DNA of 14,889 nucleotides from Cryomorphaceae bacterium (GTDB lineage: Bacteria; Bacteroidota; Bacteroidia; Flavobacteriales; Schleiferiaceae), in assembly GCA_003455605.1 (NCBI GenBank), contig DMQR01000063.1, forward strand, positions 1-14,889. Direction: 5' to 3'. Both the position numbers and the translations under genes were made by a program. Below the pieces are notes generated by a model that was not told where the DNA came from, did not search any database, and worked only from the letters and a program-made list of their open reading frames with translations. Each line of letters opens with the position of its first letter. The first letter of the stretch is position 1. Positions 1 through 6,752 of the stretch are shown here, piece after piece.

Positions 1-943
1 CTTGTGTGCCTCAGGAATGAGCGCTGTCATCCATGCCCACCGCGCCATCATGGCCGGAGACGGCGACCTATTCATCGCCGGAGGTGTGGAAAACATGAGC
101 CGTGGGCCTTATGTCATGAGCAAGCCTCAGACTGCCTATGGTACGGATAGTAAGATGTACGACAGCTCTTTTGGATGGCGCTTCGTGAATCCAAAAATGA
201 AGGAGCTATATGGTACCCACGCCATGGGCGAGACCGCAGAGAACCTCGTGGAGCAGTTCGGTATTAGTCGTGAGGACCAAGATGCCTTTGCGCTTTGGTC
301 GCAGCAAAAAGCTGCAAGAGCGCAGGAGCGCGGAAGGTTCCGTTTGGAGACATTCGCCGTGGAGATCCCACAACGAAAAAAAGATCCTATCGTTTTCGTG
401 GAGGACGAATTCATGAAACCGAATACCACCCTTGAAGCCCTTGGCGGCCTAAGAGCAGCGTTCAAAAAGGAGGGCTCGGTGACGGCAGGTAACAGTTCTG
501 GGTTGAACGACGGTTCTGTGGCCTTGCTCATGGCTAGCGGTGAAGCTGTGGAGCAGCATGGCTTGAAGCCTTTGGCGCGAGTGGTGAGCTCAGCGGTCGC
601 TGGCGTGGAGCCGCGGATTATGGGAATTGGCCCGGTGGAAGCGTCGAAGAAGGCACTAGCTAAAGCGGGTCTGCTTTTGGACAACATGGATATCATTGAG
701 CTTAATGAGGCTTTTGCCGCGCAGGTTTTGGCCTGTACGCGCGAGCTTGGTTTGGCGGATAGCGACGAGCGTATCAACCCGAACGGCGGTGCCATTGCAT
801 TGGGCCACCCGCTCGGGGTGACAGGCGGTCGCATTCTTTATTCTGCAGCCCTAGAGTTGCAGGAGACGGGTAAGAAATATGCCTTGGTGAGCATGTGTAT
901 TGGCGTTGGCCAGGGGTATGCTACCATTTTAGAACGCGCGTAA
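1..943 (+). CDS. paaJ: Thiolase of the beta-ketoadipyl-CoA type (5' end missing)
   Basis: Thiolytic cleavage of a 3-oxoacyl-CoA, probably 3-oxoadipyl-CoA or 3-oxo-5,6-dehydrosuberyl-CoA in phenylacetate breakdown; cytoplasmic. The window opens at the nucleophile region: the reading frame enters as Leu-Cys-Ala-Ser-Gly-Met, so the TTG at position 2 is an internal Leu codon, not a start, and roughly the first 85-90 residues of an about 400-residue thiolase lie outside. The 313 visible residues hold the remaining thiolase signatures: NEAFAAQ near fragment residue 235, GGAIALGHPLGVTGGR with catalytic His269, and SMCIGVGQG with the second catalytic Cys299. The stop (941-943) is one base from the paaY start, so the two are co-transcribed. 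The family is certain. The substrate is inferred from paaY and paaZ directly downstream; a general acetyl-CoA acetyltransferase is the alternative. Confidence 0.85.
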   Translation, partial: LCASGMSAVIHAHRAIMAGDGDLFIAGGVENMSRGPYVMSKPQTAYGTDSKMYDSSFGWRFVNPKMKELYGTHAMGETAENLVEQFGISREDQDAFALWSQQKAARAQERGRFRLETFAVEIPQRKKDPIVFVEDEFMKPNTTLEALGGLRAAFKKEGSVTAGNSSGLNDGSVALLMASGEAVEQHGLKPLARVVSSAVAGVEPRIMGIGPVEASKKALAKAGLLLDNMDIIELNEAFAAQVLACTRELGLADSDERINPNGGAIALGHPLGVTGGRILYSAALELQETGKKYALVSMCIGVGQGYATILERA

Positions 944-944
944 G

Positions 945-1529
945 ATGGCTATATACCAATTCCTTGATTTCATTCCTGTCGTACATCCTACGGCCTTCGT
1001 ACATCCCCAAGCGAATGTTGCGGGCGATGTGATCGTTGGGCCGCATTGTTACATCGGGCCCGGGGCAGTGCTCCGTGGCGACTGGGGCAGGATTGTACTA
1101 GAAGAGGGCGTGAATGTGCAAGAGAATTGTACCGTACATATGTTTCCAAAAACCGAAACGCGTTTGAAGAAGATGGCGCATGTAGGGCATGGAGCAATCA
1201 TCCATGGCGGGACGCTGGGCGAGAATGTGCTCATTGGGATGAACGCCGTGGTCATGGACAATGTTGAGGTTGGTGAAGGCTCCATTGTGGGCGCATTGGC
1301 TTTTGTCCCACAGAATACCGTCATTCCGCCTAGAAGCATCTTCGTAGGCAACCCCGGCAAGGTGGTCAAGCAGGTTACCGATGAAATGCTGGAGTGGAAG
1401 ACGGAAGGGACGAAATTGTACATGGAGCTTCCGAAGCAATGTCAGGAAACCTTGAAAGAGGTGGAGCCACTAAAGGAATTGGAACCGGGTAGACCAAAAC
1501 ATAAAGGAACCTATCAAACACACAAATAG
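945..1529 (+). CDS. paaY: PaaY, hexapeptide-repeat thioesterase of phenylacetate degradation
   Basis: A 194-residue protein of the gamma-carbonic-anhydrase, left-handed beta-helix fold. Imperfect hexapeptide repeats run from about residue 14 to 137. Three histidines match the metal site of the family: His65, His82 and His87, the last two spaced H-x4-H. The C-terminal 50 residues are charged and helical, as in PaaY proteins. In studied bacteria PaaY hydrolyses the CoA thioester of the dead-end tropone-like compound formed when the ring-opened aldehyde recyclises, freeing CoA. The neighbours support this: it sits one base after the thiolase and its TAG stop is immediately followed by the paaZ ATG. 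A generic gamma-carbonic anhydrase or acyltransferase is the alternative, less likely in this operon. Confidence 0.88.
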   Translation: MAIYQFLDFIPVVHPTAFVHPQANVAGDVIVGPHCYIGPGAVLRGDWGRIVLEEGVNVQENCTVHMFPKTETRLKKMAHVGHGAIIHGGTLGENVLIGMNAVVMDNVEVGEGSIVGALAFVPQNTVIPPRSIFVGNPGKVVKQVTDEMLEWKTEGTKLYMELPKQCQETLKEVEPLKELEPGRPKHKGTYQTHK

Positions 1530-3569
1530 ATGAACACAGTTAAGAATTACATCCTTGGAAATTGGCAGGCAGGCAGCGGTAAGGAATACACGGCGCGCCA
1601 TGCGATCACGGGGGCAGAATTTGCCACTGTGAGCTCAGAAGGATTGGATTACAAGGCTATTTTAGACTACGCCCGCAACGTCGGAGGTCCTGCCCTGCGC
1701 AAGATGACTTTTCAGGAGCGAGGTCGGATGCTCAAGGCACTGGCGCTGCATTTAACGTCTATCAAACGCCAATTCTATGATGTGAGTTGGGCTACCGGGG
1801 CCACCAAGGTGGACAGCTGGATTGATATTGACGGGGGAATCGGCAATTTGTTTGCCAACGCATCCCTCAGACGCCAATTCCCTGACCTTCCCTACTACGT
1901 TGACGGCGACCTTGCCCGTTTGTCAAAACAGGGTACGTTCATTGGTCACCACATTATGGTGCCGCGCCACGGGGTAGCGGTCCATATCAATGCATTTAAC
2001 TTCCCTATTTGGGGGATGCTCGAGAAAATTGCCGTCAACCTCATGGCGGGGGTTCCTGCTGTTGTAAAGCCGTCAGAATACACCTCCTATCTCACCGAAG
2101 CGATGGTTAAGGCCATCATCGACAGTGGTATTTTACCGGAAGGTGCCCTTCAACTTGTGAGCGGCAAGGGACGCGGCATTCTTGATCACATGGATTTCCA
2201 AGATATCGTCACCTTCACAGGTTCTGCGGCTACCGGTCAGGTATTGCGCGGCCTGCCTCATTTGAACGAGCGCTCGGTGCCGTTCAACCTGGAAGCAGAT
2301 AGTTTGAACGCTGCGGTGCTGGGTCCAGACGTGAAGCCAGAAGACCCGGAATTTGCACTATTTGTGCGTGAATTGGCCAATGAAATGACAGTGAAAGCAG
2401 GACAAAAATGTACCGCCATTCGCCGCGCTATGGTACCGGAACATTTGTTGCCTTCGGTTCAGGAGGCGGTGATTGCGCGCTTGCAGAAGACTGTTATTGG
2501 TGATCCTCAAGCCGATGGAGTGCGTATGGGTGCTTTGGCGACACACGATCAAATTGGTCGTGTAGAGGCAGAGATGAACAAGCTGATGGCCGAACAAGAA
2601 TTGGTCTTTAATCCAGACCTCGATCTTGTGGGCGCTACCGATGCAGGTGCGTTCTACACCCCAAAGCTCTTCGTGAATAACGATCCATTCACCAACACCA
2701 AGGTCCACGAGGTGGAGCCGTTTGGTCCAGTGAGTACGTTGATGCCGTACAAAACAATTGATGAGGCGGTACAATTGACTGCTATGGGACGCGGTTCTTT
2801 GGTGACGTCATTTGTGAGCAAGAACACTTCTGATATTCTTGCATTTACTTCCGAGGCGGCTGCCTACAACGGCCGAATCCACATCATCAACGAAAAGATG
2901 GCCAAGGAAAGCACCGGTCACGGTTCGCCGATGCCACTGATGAAACACGGCGGTCCAGGTCGTGCCGGTGGTGGTGAAGAGATGGGCGGAAAGCGCGGCA
3001 TCTTGCATTATTTGCACCGCACGGCCATCCAAGGTCATCCGGACGATATCACAGCTATTACGCAGCAGTACCAGCCCGGTGCATCGCGCCCTGAGGCTGT
3101 ACCGCACGTATTTCGTCAGCATTTTGAGGAGCTCGAAGTGGGCGCGACGGTGTACACAGCCAAGCATACCGTTACCGAAACGGATATCACGAACTTTGCC
3201 AATGTGAGCGGTGACAACTTCTACGCACACATGGACGCGACTTCTCTTGAGGGAACCATCTTCGAGGGTCGAGTGGCGCACGGATATTTCATCTTGAGCA
3301 AGGCAGCAGGATTGTTCGTTGAGGCGACAAAAGGTCCGGTATTGTTGAACTACGGTATCGATGAATGCCGATTCACCAAGCCAGTCTACCCTGGGGCTAC
3401 TATCGGGGTGAAATTGACCGTAAAGGAAAAGATTGATCAAGAGAAACGCAGCGAGGATGATGTGGCTAAGGGCATCGTGAAGTACTACGTGGAAGTCTAC
3501 GACGATACCGATGAGGTAGTTGCCGTGACGACCATCTTGACAATGGTGAAGAAACTAGACCAAGGCTGA
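1530..3569 (+). CDS. paaZ: PaaZ, bifunctional oxepin-CoA hydrolase / semialdehyde dehydrogenase
   Basis: A 679-residue fusion, close to the 681 residues of E. coli PaaZ. Residues 1 to about 510 form an aldehyde dehydrogenase: INAFNFPIWG with oxyanion Asn157, FTGSAATG NAD loop near 229-236, general base Glu255 and nucleophile Cys294 in AGQKCTA. Residues about 525-675 form a MaoC-type hotdog hydratase with the D-x4-H dyad Asp562/His567 in SGDNFYAH. The C-terminal domain opens the oxepin-CoA ring and the N-terminal domain oxidises the resulting semialdehyde to 3-oxo-5,6-dehydrosuberyl-CoA, the thiolase substrate. All catalytic residues are intact. The ATG directly abuts the paaY stop. Cytoplasmic; the enzyme is a hexamer in E. 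coli. Confidence 0.95.
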   Translation: MNTVKNYILGNWQAGSGKEYTARHAITGAEFATVSSEGLDYKAILDYARNVGGPALRKMTFQERGRMLKALALHLTSIKRQFYDVSWATGATKVDSWIDIDGGIGNLFANASLRRQFPDLPYYVDGDLARLSKQGTFIGHHIMVPRHGVAVHINAFNFPIWGMLEKIAVNLMAGVPAVVKPSEYTSYLTEAMVKAIIDSGILPEGALQLVSGKGRGILDHMDFQDIVTFTGSAATGQVLRGLPHLNERSVPFNLEADSLNAAVLGPDVKPEDPEFALFVRELANEMTVKAGQKCTAIRRAMVPEHLLPSVQEAVIARLQKTVIGDPQADGVRMGALATHDQIGRVEAEMNKLMAEQELVFNPDLDLVGATDAGAFYTPKLFVNNDPFTNTKVHEVEPFGPVSTLMPYKTIDEAVQLTAMGRGSLVTSFVSKNTSDILAFTSEAAAYNGRIHIINEKMAKESTGHGSPMPLMKHGGPGRAGGGEEMGGKRGILHYLHRTAIQGHPDDITAITQQYQPGASRPEAVPHVFRQHFEELEVGATVYTAKHTVTETDITNFANVSGDNFYAHMDATSLEGTIFEGRVAHGYFILSKAAGLFVEATKGPVLLNYGIDECRFTKPVYPGATIGVKLTVKEKIDQEKRSEDDVAKGIVKYYVEVYDDTDEVVAVTTILTMVKKLDQG

Positions 3570-3653
3570 TGAATTTCGAGCGTTTCCCCGGCGCACAGTA
3601 CGCTCGTGAAAATTGAATATTCAGTAGAACACAATACCCAAATACTATAATCG

Positions 3654-4427
3654 ATGAACGAAGCAGTGAACCAAGGCGGAGTAAACGTGGCGATTGACGA
3701 TCGCGGATTGGCGACCGTAGAATTTTTCCACCCGCTGTCCAATTCTTTGCCGGGCAAGGTCCTCGGAAAATTGGCCAATACCATAACCGAATTGGGCGAA
3801 AATGATGCCGTGAAACTTATCCTTGTGAGGAGCGCCGGCGAGCGTGCCTTTTGTGCAGGCGCAAGCTTTGATGAACTCATGGCCATTGAGGACTTAGATG
3901 CTGGAAAGGTGTTTTTCAGTGGCTTTGCCAATGTCATTAACGCCATGCGCAAGTGTCCGAAGCTTATTATCGGACGCGTTCAAGGGAAGGCTGTTGGCGG
4001 CGGCGTAGGTCTCGCATCTTCTGTAGATTATTGTTACGCCACCAAGCATGCGGCCGTGAAGCTCAGCGAGCTTGCGGTAGGTATAGGACCCTTCGTAGTG
4101 GGCCCAGCAGTGGAGCGCAAGCTTGGACTGGCAGGCATGTCAGATTTGGCCATTAACGCCACGGAATGGCGCTCTGCGCAGTGGGCTTTTCAACGCGGGC
4201 TGTACAATGATATTTTCGAAGATACTTTAACCATGGATGCGGCCATTCAAGCTTTAGCGGGCCGATTGTTGTCTAAATCCGTATTTGCTATGCGCGGACT
4301 TAAGAAGGTCTTCTGGGAAGGCACGGAGAATTGGGACTCATTGTTGGCAGAGCGTGCTGCGATCAGTGGGGAGTTAATTCTGAGCAAGGAAGCCAAAGAC
4401 GCTATTAATGCCTTCAGAAACAAATAA
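3654..4427 (+). CDS. Enoyl-CoA hydratase/isomerase family protein (crotonase fold)
   Basis: A 257-residue crotonase-fold protein, the usual family length. The oxyanion-hole segments are visible at Cys67-Ala-Gly-Ala-Ser and at Gly115-Gly-Gly. By alignment to mitochondrial crotonase, the position of the first catalytic glutamate (Glu144 of the rat enzyme) is Gly119, while the second (Glu164) is kept as Glu139 in KLSELAVGIGP. A single acidic residue suits an isomerase or a specialised hydratase better than a classic hydratase. In the paa pathway the candidate roles are the PaaG isomerase or PaaF-like hydratase steps. It follows paaZ by 84 bases with no convincing promoter or terminator between, so it is probably the last gene of the same operon. 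Family call firm, exact reaction unknown. Confidence 0.85.
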   Translation: MNEAVNQGGVNVAIDDRGLATVEFFHPLSNSLPGKVLGKLANTITELGENDAVKLILVRSAGERAFCAGASFDELMAIEDLDAGKVFFSGFANVINAMRKCPKLIIGRVQGKAVGGGVGLASSVDYCYATKHAAVKLSELAVGIGPFVVGPAVERKLGLAGMSDLAINATEWRSAQWAFQRGLYNDIFEDTLTMDAAIQALAGRLLSKSVFAMRGLKKVFWEGTENWDSLLAERAAISGELILSKEAKDAINAFRNK

Positions 4428-4590
4428 TTTAAATAATGTTAGTCAATCTTTCTCAATTTCCGCTCCTTCTCTGTAAAAGTTAAAGATTGTATGAGTCATT
4501 GCGCATGGCAGGAGCAAGGAGAAACTAAAATATTAGCGAGGCAGTTATATCTATAGCTGTATTCTCCTGGTGTCAAATCATATATTTTTA
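4428..4590. other. Non-coding spacer between paa operon and iron-type island
   Basis: No convincing gene is visible. It holds an 8-bp inverted repeat, CAATCTTT (4444-4451) with AAAGATTG (4482-4489), separated by 30 bases, and a possible nested hairpin in which GGAGAA (4518-4523) pairs with TTCTCC (4562-4567) around an inner stem CAGTTATA/TATAGCTG (4542-4559, one G-U pair). None has a U-run, so a good terminator for the paa operon is not evident. Base composition drops to AT-rich here. Confidence 0.35.
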
Positions 4591-4607
4591 TTTAGACTTA
4601 TTATAAA
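4591..4607. promoter_or_regulatory. Degenerate upstream operator copy
   Basis: TTTAGACTTATTATAAA is a weak 8-1-8 inverted repeat (6 of 8 pairs) related to the operator at 4625-4641, starting 34 bp before it. The 16-mer TATTTTTATTTAGACT (4583-4598), which includes its left half, recurs exactly at 10502-10517 next to the second HmuY gene. Confidence 0.4.
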
Positions 4608-4624
4608 CAACTGAAAAACAATTA

Positions 4625-4641
4625 TTTAGAATCAATCTAAA
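4625..4641. promoter_or_regulatory. Palindromic operator of the small cysteine protein gene
   Basis: TTTAGAATCAATCTAAA is an 8-1-8 inverted repeat with 7 of 8 pairs matching. It lies 12 bp upstream of the -7 box at 4654-4661, so a bound repressor would cover the -33 region. It is the same motif as the site in the divergent promoter at 13740-13756. Its geometry resembles the 7-1-7 boxes of Fur-family regulators; a DtxR-family metal repressor is also possible. Confidence 0.6.
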
Positions 4642-4653
4642 CCTATATGGCTG

Positions 4654-4661
4654 TACTTTTG
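4654..4661 (+). promoter_or_regulatory. Bacteroidota -7 promoter box for the 45-codon gene
   Basis: TACTTTTG matches the Bacteroidota -7 consensus TAnnTTTG exactly and ends 22 bases before the ATG at 4684. No clear -33 TTTG is seen; the expected position is occupied by the palindromic operator. Confidence 0.6.
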
Positions 4662-4683
4662 AAGCAAATTAAAAACTACAACT

Positions 4684-4821
4684 ATGGAAATTCTAAAGCT
4701 TAGTAACAGCTGTGTCAATTGCCGCAGTTTAGAAGACCCTACTAATCTTTGTAAAACTCATCACGTAACAGTAAGTGTTGAAAACACGTGTGATTCGTTT
4801 GCAAACCGTCAAGAAAATTAA
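4684..4821 (+). CDS. 45-residue four-cysteine protein, probable metal-binding
   Basis: A short gene with its own promoter and terminator. The cysteines are Cys10, Cys13, Cys23 and Cys36 (C-x2-C-x9-C-x12-C), with His26 and His27 next to the third. The order CVNC, LCKTHH, ENTCDSF is the layout of small four-Cys modules that hold either a zinc ion or a [4Fe-4S] cluster of the HiPIP-like type; which one cannot be told from sequence. There is no signal peptide or membrane segment, so it should be cytoplasmic. The operator at 4625-4641 ties it to the heme/iron operon. That it is a real gene is supported by a perfect -7 box, a palindrome, the Cys pattern and a terminator 8 bases after the stop. I do not recognise a named family. 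Confidence 0.75.
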   Translation: MEILKLSNSCVNCRSLEDPTNLCKTHHVTVSVENTCDSFANRQEN

Positions 4822-4829
4822 TCCCATTT

Positions 4830-4857
4830 AAATCCCGAGTTAAAGCTCGGGATTTTT
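4830..4857. terminator. Bidirectional intrinsic terminator
   Basis: A perfect 10-bp stem, AAATCCCGAG (4830-4839) and CTCGGGATTT (4846-4855), with a 6-base loop, followed on the + strand by further T residues. It ends the 45-codon gene and, from the other side, the seven-gene minus-strand operon whose last stop codon is at 4862-4864. Confidence 0.85.
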
Positions 4858-4861
4858 AGTT

Positions 4862-6265
4862 TTAAGGCCATTCTAATTTTTCGGGCATAGAGAGCTTCAA
4901 TTTTTGAAATAAAGAGAGCAGATATTCTTTATAGTCTACCACGTTTTGTTGATTGACCTTGTGTAGTGGGATAATCCGAGTTAAACCTAATTTTTTCTTG
5001 AGTAACTCATCGATGTCTTCCCCAAATTTGCAGTATTTCGGGTAAAACATGCTTCCGAATCCCAAAACGCTGAACTGGATTGACGTGTTTTTTGGGATGC
5101 TATTCAGAGTACTTTTCCATTTTGATCCATTAGAAGGCGCCTCCCCGTCGCCGTAAGTTGCAGCGAAGACAAAAAGTTGTTCGATACCCTCCTTGTATTT
5201 AAACCCATTGATTGAGCTAATCCTGGATTTGATCCCTTGTTTTTTTAATTGTTTCTGAAAGCTGTATGCTACCGCCATTGTTTTCCCACTTTCAGAGGCA
5301 TATAATATGCGTATCGGATGTGCTTTGGGCGAGAAAATTTTAATTCCTTTGAAACGCCATGCGCTCATTCTTATTCCTGTATAAGTGAAGTACAGCAGTA
5401 ATAGCGCAATGCCTATCCAGCCAAAGGAAAGGCCGATGTTTCCTCTCCCTGTGTGAATGAACATACTCTTTGCATGCCATATTCTAGCATTAGAGTTGGC
5501 AGTATACGTAAGGATTTCAAACGGCTCTAGGATCAGTGTATAGGAGCCTAACGAAGTCTCTAATTCATAAGGTTCACCCGGGAAAAAGGGAAAAATGACT
5601 TGTTTAAATTGGCCTAAATCCTCCATCTTGAGTTCTTCGACGGCTGAAGATGTTGAGGAAGCGAAGTCGATAATTTGAAGGCTTTTAAAAGATAAAAACA
5701 TTGCGGAAAGCAACAGCAGGATAATAGCCGGTGTTGCCAAAAGGCCGCCATGACTATGAAGCTCTTTGTATTTTTTCTCTGAGCGCCAAATTCTTTTGAT
5801 CGATACTGTAGAGGAGTATTTATTGACCCATAGAACGACTCCAAATAGAGTCAAAAAAATAGTGAGTAAGGTGGTAAATAACATGATATACCTACCAGCG
5901 GCTCCAACAAGGAGGGATCTATGCAGTGTTGTTATCCATTTAATCCATTGTGGCTCTTTTCTAATTGGACCAAAGTAATCGGCACTAGAAGGGTCGAAAT
6001 AACCTTTAACGACATCGCCCTTTTCATTTTCTACAGAAGCATATAAGCGGCGGTATTCGTCCTTACGAATTTCGTAAACAGCAGGGTATTTGGCTTCAAA
6101 TAAAGAAATAAGTATTTCGAAACTATGATCGGATTCAACCTTTGGTATATCAACAATATTTTGGCTACTCGTATAGACCCCCAAAACACATCCTGTTAAA
6201 GAGGCCAAGAGCAGATTAATAGCAACAGTAATGCCTAAAATCATATGCAGGTTCCGACTACTCAA
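4862..6265 (-). CDS. PepSY-type four-helix membrane protein fused to flavodoxin
   Basis: 467 residues. Membrane helices lie at about 8-30, 126-147, 175-194 and 279-299, with two periplasmic loops; basic stretches after helices 2 and 4 place both termini in the cytoplasm. Conserved-type histidines sit next to the helices (His7, His115, His170/172, His271), as in PepSY-TM proteins such as the ferrisiderophore reductase FoxB, where such residues bind heme. Residues about 318-455 are a flavodoxin: phosphate loop ASESGKT (323-329) and ATYGDGEAPSNG (369-380). It likely moves electrons from cytoplasmic FMN across the inner membrane. Related fusions often continue into FAD/NAD(P)H reductase domains; this one stops after flavodoxin. 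Start: TTG at 6265, because an in-frame stop lies two codons upstream and the first ATG (6244, residue 8) would drop His7. It is the last gene of the operon, 17 bases after the DUF2271 gene. Confidence 0.85.
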   Translation of the reverse strand: MSSRNLHMILGITVAINLLLASLTGCVLGVYTSSQNIVDIPKVESDHSFEILISLFEAKYPAVYEIRKDEYRRLYASVENEKGDVVKGYFDPSSADYFGPIRKEPQWIKWITTLHRSLLVGAAGRYIMLFTTLLTIFLTLFGVVLWVNKYSSTVSIKRIWRSEKKYKELHSHGGLLATPAIILLLLSAMFLSFKSLQIIDFASSTSSAVEELKMEDLGQFKQVIFPFFPGEPYELETSLGSYTLILEPFEILTYTANSNARIWHAKSMFIHTGRGNIGLSFGWIGIALLLLYFTYTGIRMSAWRFKGIKIFSPKAHPIRILYASESGKTMAVAYSFQKQLKKQGIKSRISSINGFKYKEGIEQLFVFAATYGDGEAPSNGSKWKSTLNSIPKNTSIQFSVLGFGSMFYPKYCKFGEDIDELLKKKLGLTRIIPLHKVNQQNVVDYKEYLLSLFQKLKLSMPEKLEWP

Positions 6266-6282
6266 AAGCTATATGCTAGGGT

Positions 6283-6750
6283 TTATTGGACGATAAATTT
6301 TAAGTACCGAATGTAACCAGTGCCCTCATATTCTTGCTTTTTGGCGACTTCATTGATGGCTACATCAACTTCAGATTCGTAATATAGATTTTCTTCAACG
6401 GCTGTTTCAAAGCGTATATAGTAGTTTTCAGGCATATCATTAATGGTGAAAGTTATAACCCGCCGTTGACCTGCAGAAAGAGTTGCCCCAGTAATGCCAT
6501 CGACTTTCCGTTTCGCTTTACCAAAGAACGACCACCAAGAATCAATCTCGTTGTACCATTCGGGATCCTCTCCTATAATTTGTAAAGTCTTTACGTATTC
6601 TTTTTTCTCATCCAATAACGACACGATTATATAGGCACCATTTCCTTCATAATTCTTCATTTGTATGAGGCAGCGTACTCTTGTTTCGATATTCGAAGCA
6701 ATCAATAATAGTAGAATGAACGATATAAATAAACGCTTTGCGATTCGCAT
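6283..6750 (-). CDS. DUF2271 protein with covalent-FMN attachment motif
   Basis: 155 residues with an N-terminal hydrophobic segment (about 7-20) serving as signal peptide or anchor, so the body is periplasmic. Family hallmarks in order: YIIVSLLDEKKEYVKTLQII (40-59), WYNEIDSWW (65-73), and VDGITGATLSAG (83-94). Asp84-Gly-Ile-Thr87-Gly-Ala-Thr90-Leu-Ser92 fits the D-x-x-[ST]-G-A-[ST]-x-[ST] signature at which ApbE transferases attach FMN, predicting flavinylation of Thr90. DUF2271 genes are commonly found beside PepSY membrane proteins in iron-uptake clusters, as here. The start is 2 bases after the ankyrin gene stop, and the PepSY-flavodoxin gene follows after 17 bases. Inferred role: a periplasmic electron acceptor or relay for the PepSY protein. 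The family call is good; the redox function is a prediction. Confidence 0.8.
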   Translation of the reverse strand: MRIAKRLFISFILLLLIASNIETRVRCLIQMKNYEGNGAYIIVSLLDEKKEYVKTLQIIGEDPEWYNEIDSWWSFFGKAKRKVDGITGATLSAGQRRVITFTINDMPENYYIRFETAVEENLYYESEVDVAINEVAKKQEYEGTGYIRYLKFIVQ

Positions 6751-6752
6751 TC

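Noticed and set aside
136..834. 232-codon minus-strand frame inside the thiolase
   Set aside because: Antisense shadow of a gene with intact thiolase motifs; composition is low-complexity in Ser and Pro.
2358..3440. Long minus-strand open frames inside paaZ (138 and 210 codons)
   Set aside because: They are antisense shadows of paaZ, whose frame has full catalytic motifs in both domains; the antisense products show no family pattern.
3569..3616. 15-codon frame overlapping the paaZ stop (ATGA), M-N-F-E-R-F-P-G-A-Q-Y
   Set aside because: Too short, no recognisable motif, and an overlapping ATGA can arise by chance; more likely spacer before the crotonase gene.
4436..4556. Two short + strand frames (ATG 4436, 15 codons; ATG 4491, 21 codons)
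   Set aside because: No promoter box, no family pattern and no coding signs; they lie in an AT-rich spacer.
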